DNA of 64,000 bases from the NCBI RefSeq assembly GCF_014656075.1, contig NZ_BNBS01000011.1, forward strand, positions 50,883 to 114,882. Reading direction: 5' to 3'. The number at the start of each line of letters is the position of its first letter. The stretch's first letter is position 1. The stretch is from Streptomyces hydrogenans (GTDB lineage: Bacteria > Actinomycetota > Actinomycetes > Streptomycetales > Streptomycetaceae). The notes under the pieces were generated by a model that saw nothing but the letters and a program-made list of their open reading frames with translations, was not told the DNA's origin and did no database searches. Shown here piece after piece: positions 36,104-44,517 of the stretch. Both the position numbers and the translations under genes were made by a program.

Positions 36104-36954
36104 GCGAGCCCCCGGGCGGTGAGGTGGTCGACGGTGTTCAGGAAGGCCCGGCGGCCTTCGGGGGTGGCGTCCCACAGGGCGTCGCCCGGGACGGTGGGGC
36201 GGGACCGGTACGCGAGGACCCGGAGGTGTCCGCAGAGGTACTCCGGGCGCGGGTCCAGCGGGTGCGGGACGTTGGCGAGGAGGACGGTGACGTCCTGCTC
36301 GGCGCGGAGCGTGACGGTCGCGCCGGGGCCCGCCGAGCCGGTGAACCGGGTGGTGCCGTCCTCGGCGATCCGTACGCCCTGGAAGAAGGAGACGGACGGC
36401 GGGAGGTCGCGCGGGGCCAGGCCGTTCTTGAGGGCTGCGAGCTTCAGCAGTTCGCGCCCCGCCGGCGAGGCGGACTGCGGGGCGCCGTCGCCGTACCGGG
36501 CGGTGTTGCGGGCGAGGGTCGAGGTGCCGGTGAGGGCGTCGTGCCGGCCGGAGGTGTCCTCGACGAGGGAGGCGAGCACCCGGCCCTGGTCGGAGAGGAG
36601 CAGGTGCCCCTCGCCGAGGTAGGCGTTCCAGAGCACCTTGACCGTGTCGGCCGTGTTGAGCCGCTCCCAGGGGCGGTCGGCGCTGTGGAGGAGGAGGTGG
36701 GCGCAGGCGTCGCCGGTGAGGTCGGTCAGCCGCAGTTCCGTGCCCCGGGCGAGGACCTTGTGGGCGTAGTCGCCGCCCGCCACGGTCTCGGCCCAGACGA
36801 CGTCGCCCGCTCCGACGCCCTCGGGAGGCTCCGGCCAGTCGCCCGCGGGGACGACCGGCATGGCATCGGCCGTCGCGCCCTCCTGGGCACGGGCATGCTC
36901 GCGCGCGCCGTACGTCGATGCGGTCATGGGCGATGGCGCTGAGGGTGTCCCCAT
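36100..36954 (-). CDS. UAAP1, DUF1989 protein: carboxyguanidine deiminase subunit
   Basis: 284-residue DUF1989 protein (urea amidolyase-associated protein 1). Shared core with UAAP2: LRLTDLTGDACAHLLLHSA, LLSDQGRVLASLVEDTSGRHDALTGTS and VSFFQGVRIAEDGTTRFTG. The Cys of UAAP2 in EDTCGRHD is Ser here, so the two subunits are not equivalent at that site. ATG 36954 is chosen because GGAGG lies seven bases upstream; MTAST at 36927 is an alternative. It is the first gene of the operon, 24 bases downstream of the palindromic operator. Confidence 0.88.
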   Translation of the reverse strand: MGTPSAPSPMTASTYGAREHARAQEGATADAMPVVPAGDWPEPPEGVGAGDVVWAETVAGGDYAHKVLARGTELRLTDLTGDACAHLLLHSADRPWERLNTADTVKVLWNAYLGEGHLLLSDQGRVLASLVEDTSGRHDALTGTSTLARNTARYGDGAPQSASPAGRELLKLAALKNGLAPRDLPPSVSFFQGVRIAEDGTTRFTGSAGPGATVTLRAEQDVTVLLANVPHPLDPRPEYLCGHLRVLAYRSRPTVPGDALWDATPEGRRAFLNTVDHLTARGLA

Positions 36955-36977
36955 GGCTCGTCCTCCGGTCCGGAATC

Positions 36978-37001
36978 AATTTCTGTCGCTCGACAGAAAT
37001 T
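36978..37001. promoter_or_regulatory. 24-bp palindromic operator between the guanidine operon and tetR
   Basis: Perfect inverted repeat of AATTTCTGTCG half-sites around a central CT. Its near-copy lies at 39440-39463 before the permease gene. Location between the divergent tetR and UAAP1 genes, together with the 24-bp size, suits the adjacent TetR regulator, probably controlling itself, the catabolic operon and the permease. Confidence 0.75.
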
Positions 37002-37112
37002 AGGCAGCGGGAGCTTCGCGGTCATTGCCCTCGCGTTTCCGGTCGGTTACCTGGAACTCACCCCCCACGGCTCGGTCCGGATGAGGCGCCGCCCCTGTGC
37101 GAGGATCACGGA

Positions 37113-37808
37113 GTGAGTACGCCGAAGACGCCCGCCGGCAGGAGAGTCGGCCGCCCGCGGGCCCAGGAGCGCCCGGCAGGCGGCCCGGAGCCGCGCGACG
37201 AAGTCCTCCTGGTGGCCGGTGAGTTGTTCACCACCCACGGCTACACCGCGACCTCCACCCGGTCCATCGCCGAGCGCGCCGGGCTGCGGCAGGCATCGCT
37301 GTACCACTACTTCGACGGCAAGGAGGCGATCCTCGCCGAGCTCCTGGAGGGGACCGTGCGCCCCTCGCTGGAGGTGGCGGCCGCGCTCGTGTCCCGTACG
37401 GAGGCGTCCCCGGAGGCGCGCCTGTGGGCGCTGTGCCACTCCGACGCGGCGCTGCTGTGCGGAGGCCCGCACAACCTCGGCGCCCTCTACCTGCTGCCCG
37501 AGGTCGGGACGGAGCGCTTCGCCGACTTCCACCGGCTCAGGAGCGAACTCAAGTCCTCCTACGCGGGACTGCTCGCCGCCACCGCGCCCGGTGCGGACCT
37601 CGCCGTCGAGGAGCTGGCGCTCCGTGCGGACCTCCTCTTCGGTCTCACCGAGAGCGTGATCCTCATCCGGCGGGCCGACCCCGACCGTGACCCCGGGGCC
37701 CTCGCCGGGGCGACGGCCGACGCCGCGCTGCGGGTGGCCGGCGTGTCGCCGCGCTCCCTGGCACGGCTGCGCCGCGAGGGGCGGGAACTCCTCGCGACGC
37801 GGCTCTGA
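37113..37808 (+). CDS. TetR-family regulator of the guanidine/urea operon
   Basis: 231-residue TetR repressor. After a basic leader (TPAGRRVGRPRAQERP) the helix-turn-helix is at about residues 35-75: VAGELFTTHGYTATSTRSIAERAGLRQASLYHYFDGKEAI. The rest is a helical ligand domain. GTG 37113 is supported by GAGG at 37101-37104, eight bases upstream. It lies between the two copies of the palindromic operator, which makes it the likely regulator of both the catabolic operon and the permease. The inducer is unknown; a pathway substrate or intermediate is the simplest guess. Confidence 0.9.
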   Translation: MSTPKTPAGRRVGRPRAQERPAGGPEPRDEVLLVAGELFTTHGYTATSTRSIAERAGLRQASLYHYFDGKEAILAELLEGTVRPSLEVAAALVSRTEASPEARLWALCHSDAALLCGGPHNLGALYLLPEVGTERFADFHRLRSELKSSYAGLLAATAPGADLAVEELALRADLLFGLTESVILIRRADPDRDPGALAGATADAALRVAGVSPRSLARLRREGRELLATRL

Positions 37809-37835
37809 TCCGCGGATCCCGGGCGCGGCCCGGGC

Positions 37836-39401
37836 TCAGACGCGTACGGGGGCGGCTTCCGGTCGCACGGGAACCCCGTGCTCCGGAGCCTCCCGGCGCC
37901 GCCGGTACCAGCGGTACGCCGCCCCCGCCGCGACCGTCGCCGCGAGGACCAGGAGGGTGAACCACCGGAAGTACCAGTGGCCGCCCTCGGGGTCGTACAC
38001 CTCGGCGCGCGGCCAGGCGAGGTTGACCGTCATGAAGAGGCCGTAGGCGAGCGCGAGCGCGTTGACGGGAAGCCCCCAGCGGCCGAGGGAGAACAGGGGA
38101 CGGTCCAGCTCGTCCCGCTCGCCGTCGGCCGGAGGCGGCCACGCGCCCCGCAGGCGCCGGACCAGCATCGGTCCGGTGACCATGGCGTACGCCAGGTACA
38201 CCATGGCGATGCACGTGGTGCCGATGGCGAGGAACGCCTGCGGGGAGGCGAGGTTGAGCAGGAGCAGCAGTGCCGCACCGACGCCGACCACCACGGCGGC
38301 CGTGCCGGGCATCCCGGTCCGTCGCGGCACCCGCGCCAGCGCCGCCGACCGGGGGAGGACGCCGTCGCGGGCCATCGAGAAGAGCATGCGGGTCGCCGAG
38401 GTCTGGATCGCGAGGGTCGCCGCGCAGATGGCGAGCGCCACGTCGGCGAGCAGGATCCGGCCGAGACCGTCGCCGAGGGTGCTGGTGAGCACGTAACCGA
38501 GGCCCTCCGTCGCCAGGCGTCCGTCGGTGAGGCTGGGCGCGGCGAGCAGGCCGCCGAGGAGCAGCAGTCCGCCGCAGACGCCGGAGGTGGTGAGGGCGGT
38601 GAGCGTCGTGCGGGGCGCGGTGCGGCGGGGGTTGACGGTCTCCTCGCTCATCTCGCTCGCGCTCTCGAAACCGATCAGGACGTACGCGGCGGTGAACGAG
38701 CCCACGAGGAGCGCCGTGATCAGCCCGCCCTGCCCGCCGGTGTGCAGGGTGATGCCGGGATCCCGCTCGGCGTGGGTGGCCAGGAGGACGACGATCAGCA
38801 CGACTCCGCCGATCTCGGCCGTGACCCCGATCGTGTTGACGGCCGACAGCGCGCGGTTGTCCAGGACGTTGAGCAGGGTGGTGAGCGCCAACAGGACGAG
38901 TCCGAGGAGGGCGGCGTTCGCGGCGCCGCTGGTCGTCGTGGGCGACGGGTCGCCGCCGACGATCTGGAAGCCGGGCCAGACGGCGGGCAGGACGACCTGG
39001 AGGGCGAGCGCGGCGGCCGCGACCACCACGATCCGCCCGACCACCATGATCCAGCCCGCGTACCAGCCGAAGGCGGGGCTGCCGAGCCGGCTCGCCCACT
39101 GGTAGATCGCCCCGGCGATGGGCATGCGGGCGGCGAGTTCGGCGAAGCAGGCGGCGACCAGGAGCTGCCCGGCCAGGACGGCGGGCCAGGTCCAGAAGAA
39201 GAGCGGCCCGCCGAAGGAATAGCCGAGCGAGAAGAACTGGAAGACCGTGGTCAGCACGGAGATGAAGGAGAACCCGGCGGCGAAGGAGGCGTACCGCCCC
39301 ATCCGCCGCCGCAGCTCCTGGGGATAGCCGAACGAGGCGAGCGCGTCGCCGTCCCCGGGCGGGGGAGACGCCGGTGGTGTGGGATCGGTGGTCACGGTCA
39401 T
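37836..39401 (-). CDS. APC-family amino acid/nitrogen compound permease
   Basis: 521-residue integral membrane permease with about twelve helices. The conserved APC start FAAGFSFISVLTTVFQFFSLG and the helix 6-8 segment LIGFESASEMSEETVNPRRTAPR are seen. Permeases of this type often accompany urea/guanidine carboxylase operons and probably import the nitrogen substrate. The start ATG 39401 lies 38 bases from the second TetR-type palindrome. It ends 27 bases from the convergent tetR stop. Confidence 0.9.
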   Translation of the reverse strand: MTVTTDPTPPASPPPGDGDALASFGYPQELRRRMGRYASFAAGFSFISVLTTVFQFFSLGYSFGGPLFFWTWPAVLAGQLLVAACFAELAARMPIAGAIYQWASRLGSPAFGWYAGWIMVVGRIVVVAAAALALQVVLPAVWPGFQIVGGDPSPTTTSGAANAALLGLVLLALTTLLNVLDNRALSAVNTIGVTAEIGGVVLIVVLLATHAERDPGITLHTGGQGGLITALLVGSFTAAYVLIGFESASEMSEETVNPRRTAPRTTLTALTTSGVCGGLLLLGGLLAAPSLTDGRLATEGLGYVLTSTLGDGLGRILLADVALAICAATLAIQTSATRMLFSMARDGVLPRSAALARVPRRTGMPGTAAVVVGVGAALLLLLNLASPQAFLAIGTTCIAMVYLAYAMVTGPMLVRRLRGAWPPPADGERDELDRPLFSLGRWGLPVNALALAYGLFMTVNLAWPRAEVYDPEGGHWYFRWFTLLVLAATVAAGAAYRWYRRRREAPEHGVPVRPEAAPVRV

Positions 39402-39439
39402 GGCGGGCCCCTGTCGCGGAGGTGAGGGTCGTCCGTGGG

Positions 39440-39463
39440 AATTCCTGTCGGTTGACAGAAATT
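39440..39463. promoter_or_regulatory. Second copy of the 24-bp palindromic operator, upstream of the permease
   Basis: AATTcCTGTCg-gt-tGACAGaAATT: the same arrangement as the palindrome at 36978-37001, with two asymmetric positions. It sits 38 bases before the permease start. Confidence 0.7.
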
Positions 39464-39724
39464 AGGGACGACCCGTTTCCGCCGCGTGTCGCGACCGTGT
39501 CCCACCCGTTAGTGACTGCTCTCCTGACGGCCCGCCGGGAGCCCGGCTCGGCCGGCGGTCCCGCGCACCGCCTCTCCGACGAGGCCGGCGACGGCCTGGG
39601 GCCGGGAGGCGGGGAAGGGCTACATCGTCGTCGTCACGGGCAGGACCAGGGCGGTGGAGGCCTTCGCCGAGCCGTCCTGACGTTAGGATCGTGCGCTGGT
39701 GAGCCGGGAAGTCTGGTCGGCACT
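39464..39724. other. Intergenic region, nothing clear
   Basis: Between the permease operator and the first small gene of the PucR group. An open stretch ending near 39680 reads GKGYIVVVTGRTRAVEAF before a stop and could be a gene relic, but I cannot identify it. Confidence 0.3.
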
Positions 39725-40060
39725 GTGTTCCGCCTGCCCCGAAAGAGTCCGGCCGTGCCCCTCGCCCTGTTCCTGATCGCCCTGTTCGCCCTCGCCTTCC
39801 TGGTCTTCGACGTCGTCCTGTGCTTCCGGGCGTGGCGGATGACCGGGCTGCCCCGGTGGCGACGGATCCTTCCCGCGCTGCCGCTGCCGCTGCCGCTGCC
39901 GCTGCGCGCGGCGCTCCCGGCGAGTGCGGGCCGCGCCTGGGGCGTCACGCGCGTGGCCGAGGCCGTCGCGTCTCCGTCGAACGCGGCCACCGCGCTGCTC
40001 GGGAGGTACGAGACGGACCGGCGGCGCCGGCGACGCGAGCGTCCGGAGGCGGCCGTATGA
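39725..40060 (+). CDS. Small membrane protein (111 aa) upstream of the PucR gene
   Basis: Starting at GTG 39725 the protein reads (M)FRLPRKSPAVPLALF with one strong membrane helix (about 10-32), then WRRILPALPLPLPLPLRAALPAS and a basic C-terminus RRRRRRERPEAAV. Its TGA overlaps the next gene's ATG by four bases, and the next two genes repeat this, suggesting a real three-gene unit. No known family is recognised. The exact start is uncertain because no ribosome binding site stands out. Confidence 0.45.
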   Translation: MFRLPRKSPAVPLALFLIALFALAFLVFDVVLCFRAWRMTGLPRWRRILPALPLPLPLPLRAALPASAGRAWGVTRVAEAVASPSNAATALLGRYETDRRRRRRERPEAAV

Positions 40061-40386
40061 GCACGTCGCAGAGCCGGGGACTCGCCGTCGGTGGAGCGGT
40101 GTTCCTCCTCGCTCCGAGTGTCGCCGTGACGGTCGGCCGACGGCCGTGCCTCCCGCGCGATGCACGGGCTCCGGTGCCGCTGCCGAGCGCTGTCGGTCCG
40201 TGTGCGCACGCGGCCGTGCCGGTCGACGAGATCCCCCGTCCGACCGGTGCTTCTCCTGACGCGCGGGGCACGTGCTCCTGCGTCGGACGGGGGCTGATGG
40301 GCGCGGCCGTCGGTCTGTTCGGCCTCCACGAAACGCCCGCCGGCTCGGACCGGCGGGGCCGGAAGCGACGGTGGGGCGGGAAATGA
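40057..40386 (+). CDS. Small hypothetical protein (109 aa) upstream of the PucR gene
   Basis: ATG 40057 sits in a 4-bp overlap with the preceding stop. The N-terminus STSQSRGLAVGGAVFLLAPSVAVTVG is one membrane or signal segment; the remainder has four Cys and a basic end RRGRKRRWGGK. Its stop overlaps the ATG of the PucR gene. Function unknown; support comes from the overlaps rather than from similarity. Confidence 0.4.
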   Translation: MSTSQSRGLAVGGAVFLLAPSVAVTVGRRPCLPRDARAPVPLPSAVGPCAHAAVPVDEIPRPTGASPDARGTCSCVGRGLMGAAVGLFGLHETPAGSDRRGRKRRWGGK

Positions 40387-41435
40387 GAGACGACTACACA
40401 CCCGAGTACGTGTCACTGCTGGCGGACGTGGCGGTCACCGGCCGACGCCTCACCAGGGACGAGGTCGAACGGCGCCGTGAGGCCGGCGAAGAGGCGGCCG
40501 CTGAGGGGCACGCCTTGCGGGAGCTGGTCGGCGGCCACCTGAGCGCGGTCCGGTCGGCCTGGCCCGAGCAACCCTTGAGCCGGAGGACGGTCATGGACCT
40601 GCTCGCCGCGGTCGAGCAGTCCGTCGACGCCTTCTCCACCGGATTCGAACGGGCCCAGCGGCTCGCCGTCCGCCAGGAGGAGGCCGAACGCCGGGAGTTC
40701 ATCGACGACCTGCTCTACGGGCGCAGCGACCTGGGCCGCACGGCCGAACGGGCCGAACGCTTCGGACTGCGCCTGTCCCAGGCGCACGCGGTCGCCGTCG
40801 CCCGCGGCTCCCGGGCGTACACCGAGGCGGACCCGGTCCCGCAGCAGGTGGAGCGGGCCCTGATCGGAAGGTTCGGCGACCGGCACATCCTGCTCACCAC
40901 GAAGGGCGGCCGGATGGTCTGCGTCGCCCCCGGCGACCAGCCCGAGGTCCTCGCCCACTTCGCCAAGCAGGCGTTCGCCGCCACCGGCGGGGGACAGGCG
41001 GCGATCGGCCGGCCCCAGCCGGGACCCCGGGGCGTGGTGCACTCCTACGAGGAGGCCCTCGGTGCCCTGGACCTCGCCGACCGTCTCGGCCTCGACGCAC
41101 CCGTCCTGCACGCCGTCGACCTCCTCGTCTACCCGGTCCTCACCCGGGACCGGCAGGCCATGGAGGACCTCGTCCGCAGCACCCTCGGGCCGCTGCGGTC
41201 CTCCCGCGGCGGCGCGGAACCGCTTCTCGACACCCTGACCGCCTACTTCGACAGCGGATGCGTGACGACCAGGACGGCTCAGGATCTCAACCTGTCGGTC
41301 AGGGCGGTCAGTTACCGCCTGGAGCGCATCCACCGGCTGACCGGCACCGACCCCGCCGACCCCGCGAGCCGCTACACCCTCCAGACCGCCGTGATCGGAG
41401 CCCGCCTGCTCGGCTGGCCAGGAAAGGACTTCTGA
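40383..41435 (+). CDS. PucR/CdaR-type transcriptional regulator
   Basis: 350-residue regulator. The C-terminal PucR helix-turn-helix (about 285-350) reads LLDTLTAYFDSGCVTTRTAQDLNLSVRAVSYRLERIHRLTG, the classic form. The middle (about 105-260) is a GGDEF-like ligand domain with AVAVARGS and HSYEEALGALDLADRLG, and the N-terminal 100 residues are helical. Relatives control purine, polyketide or glycerate genes; the target here is unknown. ATG 40383 overlaps the preceding stop in an ATGA junction. Confidence 0.88.
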   Translation: MRDDYTPEYVSLLADVAVTGRRLTRDEVERRREAGEEAAAEGHALRELVGGHLSAVRSAWPEQPLSRRTVMDLLAAVEQSVDAFSTGFERAQRLAVRQEEAERREFIDDLLYGRSDLGRTAERAERFGLRLSQAHAVAVARGSRAYTEADPVPQQVERALIGRFGDRHILLTTKGGRMVCVAPGDQPEVLAHFAKQAFAATGGGQAAIGRPQPGPRGVVHSYEEALGALDLADRLGLDAPVLHAVDLLVYPVLTRDRQAMEDLVRSTLGPLRSSRGGAEPLLDTLTAYFDSGCVTTRTAQDLNLSVRAVSYRLERIHRLTGTDPADPASRYTLQTAVIGARLLGWPGKDF

Positions 41436-41624
41436 ACGCGGACCCGCCGGCATCGGACCGCCGGGCATCGCCTTGCCACGACCGGGTGCGCGCGTCCCGA
41501 CAGCCTGCGCCCATGCCGGAGGTCTGGATCCGCCTCGACCTTCAGCCGCAGGTCGCTCCCGCGGACGGAAGCCGTTCGGGTGGGGAAGCGCGGTCGTGCT
41601 GCCCGAAGCGGCACGTGGGGGGAC

Positions 41625-41756
41625 ATGCGTGTGGTCCGCCTCCGTGGACGGGAGTCGCCCGTGCCGGGTGCTTTCACCAGCCGCCGGTACGACGGCGAGT
41701 GCGATCGGAAGCCCGTGCTCATCGAGGACTCCATGAGGCGCGCGGTGGAGCGGTGA
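41625..41756 (+). CDS. Possible small ORF (43 aa)
   Basis: ATG 41625 has a GGGGGG site five bases upstream and encodes MRVVRLRGRESPVPGAF with a charged C-terminus ending MRRAVER. No membrane segment or family is seen. It is reported only because of the good ribosome binding site; it may not be translated. Confidence 0.2.
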   Translation: MRVVRLRGRESPVPGAFTSRRYDGECDRKPVLIEDSMRRAVER

Positions 41757-41812
41757 CGGGGTCGACCGCCTCGCGGGAGGTGTACGCGCCTCGGCATCAA
41801 GAACTCGTCAAG

Positions 41813-41831
41813 ATTGCCGTACTCCGGCAAT
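41813..41831. terminator. Short inverted repeat upstream of the YqiJ-flotillin genes
   Basis: ATTGCCG-TACTC-CGGCAAT, a perfect 7-bp stem about 100 bases before the YqiJ-like start. It could be a weak terminator or an operator. Confidence 0.3.
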
Positions 41832-41926
41832 GCGACTCAGAGGCTCAGCCCGTCAGAATGGATTCGGCGAAGGCGATGCCCCGCTACTGATGCCGGGTTC
41901 CGGAAGGCTACCGTGGGGGAGGCGGG

Positions 41927-42352
41927 ATGGGAGAGTTCGCTGGAGCGGCCTTCGGCTTTCCCGGTCTGCTGCTGACCGCCGCCTTCGCCGCCGTGATCGG
42001 GTTCTGGGCGCTGGTGCTCTGCCGGGTCGTCGCCCCGGACGCGTTCGACGGTGACGTGGACTCCGAGACGCTGGGGATCGCCGGCGCGCCGGTCGCCGCG
42101 GCCGCGTCCGTCGCCGTCGGCGCCGGATGGGCGCTCCACCTGACCGGCACGGTGCTCCTCGGCCGGGCAGGACTGCCCGGCGCCTGGTTCCTGCTGCTCT
42201 CCATGGCCTTGCTTCCGTGTGCTCTGGCGCTGTCCTGGCTGCTCACGAGGCGGCTCTTCGGCAGGCGACGACGGGTCTCGCCCTCCGATGCCCACCGGTG
42301 CGCGTCCGGCAGCGCCCTGCCCGCGCCGGATTCCGCGCGTACCGCCGTCTGA
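41927..42352 (+). CDS. YqiJ-like small membrane protein
   Basis: 141-residue membrane protein with three to four hydrophobic helices (about 8-35, 50-72, 75-95, 98-115) and the acidic loop DAFDGDVDSE. Size, topology and the position directly before a flotillin gene match the YqiJ partner of YqiJ/YqiK pairs, although the C-terminal OB-fold of E. coli YqiJ is not apparent. ATG 41927 follows GGGGGAGGCGGG. The flotillin starts 43 bases after its stop. Assignment is mainly by context. Confidence 0.6.
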   Translation: MGEFAGAAFGFPGLLLTAAFAAVIGFWALVLCRVVAPDAFDGDVDSETLGIAGAPVAAAASVAVGAGWALHLTGTVLLGRAGLPGAWFLLLSMALLPCALALSWLLTRRLFGRRRRVSPSDAHRCASGSALPAPDSARTAV

Positions 42353-42395
42353 GCCGGTACGTCCTCCTCTTCTTCGATCGACACGGGGTTCTCTC

Positions 42396-44417
42396 ATGGA
42401 TGCCATCACCTCGGGCCTCGGCGTGCTCGTCGCCGTTGTCCTGCTCGCCGTCGTCGCGGCGTTGTTCATGGTCGGCCGGCTGTTCCGCAAGGTGGAGCAG
42501 GGCAAGGCGCTGATCGTCTCCAAGATGCGGAAGGTGGACGTCACCTTCACCGGGCAGGTGGTCCTGCCCGTGCTCCACAAGGCCGAGGTCATGGACATCT
42601 CGGTGAAGACCATCGAGATCTCCCGGACCGGCCGGGACGGCCTGATCTGCCAGGACAACATCCGGGCCGACATCCGGATCTCCTTCTTCGTCCGGGTGAA
42701 CAAGACCGTCGACGACGTCATCAAGGTCGCCCAGGCCATCGGCACCGCCCGCGCCAGCGACCAGGCGACCCTCCAGGAGCTGTTCAACGCGAAGTTCTCC
42801 GAGGCGCTGAAGTCGGTCGGCAAGCAGATGGACTTCACCGACCTCTACACCAAGCGCGAGGAACTGCGCTTCCGGATCATTGAGTTGATCGGCATCGACC
42901 TCAACGGCTACAGCCTGGAGGACGCCGCCATCGATCACCTGGAGCAGACCCCGCTCACCCAGCTCGACGCCGGCAACATCCTCGACGCCCAGGGCATCCG
43001 CAAGATCACCGAGCTGACCGCCGCCGAGAACGTCCGCACGAACGAACTCCGACAGCACGAGCAGAAGGAGATCACCCGGCAGAACGTGGACGCCCGCGAG
43101 GCGATCCTGGAGCTGGAGCGCCGCCAGGCGGACGCGGAGATCAAGCAGAAGCGCGAGATCGAGACCGTCCGGGCCCGCGAGGAGGCGGAGACCGCGAAGG
43201 TCGTGGAGGAGGAGCGGCTCCGCGCCCAGGGCGCCTTCCTGCGCACCGAGGAGCAGCTCGGTGTCCAGCGCGAGAACCAGGCTCGCGAGGTGGCCGTCGC
43301 GCAGAAGAACCGCGAGCGGGTCATCGCGATCGAGAACGAGCGGATCGAGAAGGACCGCCTCCTGGAGGTCATCGCCCGCGAGCGCGAGACCGAGCTGAAC
43401 CGCATCGCGGCCGAGAAGGAGGTCGAGGCGGAGCGCCGGGACATCGCCGAGGTCATCCGGGAGCGGGTCGCCGTCGACCGCACGGTCGCCGAGCAGGAGG
43501 AGTCCATCAAGCGGCTGAGGACCGTGGAGGAGGCCGAGCGGGAGCGGCAGGCCCTGGTCATCGCCGCCGAGGCCGAGGCCCAGGAGAAGCTGGTCAAGGA
43601 CATCAAGGCCGCCGAGGCCGCCGAGCAGGCGGCCGTCCACCGGGCCGCCGAGGAACTGACCCTGGCCGAGGCCCGGCACAAGGCCGCCGACATGGACGCC
43701 CGCGCCAAGATCCGGCTCGCCGAGGGCGTCCAGGCCGAGGCCGCCGCCGAAGGGCTCGCCGCCGTCCAGGTCCGCGAGAAGGAGGCGGACGCCATCGAGA
43801 AGGCGGGCCGTGCCGAGGCGGAGGCCACCGAGGCGCGTCTCCGGGCCGAGGCCGAGGGCCTGCGGGCCAGGGCGCTCGCCGAGGCCACCGCGATCGGCGA
43901 GAAGCTGAAGGCGGAGGCCGAGGGGCTCAACCAGAAGGCGATCGCCGTCGCCGCGTTCGACGAGGCGTCCCGTACCCACGAGGAGTACCGGCTGCGCCTG
44001 GAGGCGGAGAAGGACATCCGGCTCGCCGGTCTCGACGTCCAGCGGCAGGTCGCCGAGGCGCAGGCCACCGTGCTGGCCACCGGTCTGGAGAACGCCGACA
44101 TCAGCATCGTCGGCGGCGAGTCCGTCTTCCTCGACCGGCTCGTGCAGTCCATCGCGCTCGGCAGGTCCGTCGACGGCTTCGTCGGCCACTCCACCACGGC
44201 CCAGGCTCTGGCGGGTCCGTGGCTGAACGGGGAGGGGTCCTTCACCGAGGACCTGACGAAGGTGCTCGGCTCGCTCTCCAGCGCCGACGTGCAGAACCTC
44301 AGCGTCTCCGCGCTCCTCGCGAAGGTCATGAAGTCCGGCCTGCCGGAAGCACCCGCGCCCGCACCGGCCACCGCGCCGGTGGAGACCGCCGCGCTGAACG
44401 GCGCGGCCACGAACTGA
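42396..44417 (+). CDS. Flotillin (YqiK/SPFH-band 7 protein)
   Basis: 673-residue membrane-associated scaffolding protein. One N-terminal helix (about 5-25), the SPFH domain (about 30-215: KVEQGKALIVSKMRKVDVTF, DNIRADIRISFFVRVNKTVDDV, DAAIDHLEQTPL), then a very long Glu/Ala/Arg-rich coiled coil (about 225-585) with flotillin-type EA repeats, and a C-terminal domain ending in a Pro/Ala tail. Flotillins organise membrane microdomains. It lies between the YqiJ-like gene and a giant AAA+ ATPase, with a hairpin after its stop. Confidence 0.92.
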   Translation: MDAITSGLGVLVAVVLLAVVAALFMVGRLFRKVEQGKALIVSKMRKVDVTFTGQVVLPVLHKAEVMDISVKTIEISRTGRDGLICQDNIRADIRISFFVRVNKTVDDVIKVAQAIGTARASDQATLQELFNAKFSEALKSVGKQMDFTDLYTKREELRFRIIELIGIDLNGYSLEDAAIDHLEQTPLTQLDAGNILDAQGIRKITELTAAENVRTNELRQHEQKEITRQNVDAREAILELERRQADAEIKQKREIETVRAREEAETAKVVEEERLRAQGAFLRTEEQLGVQRENQAREVAVAQKNRERVIAIENERIEKDRLLEVIARERETELNRIAAEKEVEAERRDIAEVIRERVAVDRTVAEQEESIKRLRTVEEAERERQALVIAAEAEAQEKLVKDIKAAEAAEQAAVHRAAEELTLAEARHKAADMDARAKIRLAEGVQAEAAAEGLAAVQVREKEADAIEKAGRAEAEATEARLRAEAEGLRARALAEATAIGEKLKAEAEGLNQKAIAVAAFDEASRTHEEYRLRLEAEKDIRLAGLDVQRQVAEAQATVLATGLENADISIVGGESVFLDRLVQSIALGRSVDGFVGHSTTAQALAGPWLNGEGSFTEDLTKVLGSLSSADVQNLSVSALLAKVMKSGLPEAPAPAPATAPVETAALNGAATN

Positions 44418-44440
44418 CCGCCCACGGGGGTGCGGTCAGA

Positions 44441-44487
44441 ACGGGTCCGGTGCCGGCGAACGGGGGAGTCACCGGCACCGGACCCGT
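44441..44487 (+). terminator. Hairpin between the flotillin and ATPase genes (terminator or attenuator)
   Basis: A perfect 16-bp stem (ACGGGTCCGGTGCCGG at 44441-44456 against 44472-44487) with a 15-base loop, 31 bases before the ATPase start. Because the ATPase gene has no other obvious promoter, the hairpin may reduce rather than end its transcription. Confidence 0.7.
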
Positions 44488-44517
44488 CCATCACCACGGT
44501 ACAAGGAGCGGCAGAGG

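Larger units (their letters stand above)
41436..41926. other. Poorly coding gap between the PucR gene and the YqiJ-like gene
   Basis: 491 bases with no firm gene. It contains one short ORF (listed separately) and an inverted repeat at 41813-41831. The local G+C is slightly lower just before 41890. Confidence 0.4.

Noticed and set aside
36955..37112. Possible guanidine riboswitch before UAAP1
   Set aside because: The leader between the palindrome and the start is only about 24 bases and the rest of the region shows no conserved ykkC-type core, so I could not support one.
39464..39724. Open stretch ending in YIVVVTGRTRAVEAF as a gene relic
   Set aside because: Too short and not recognised; no start or second conserved segment.
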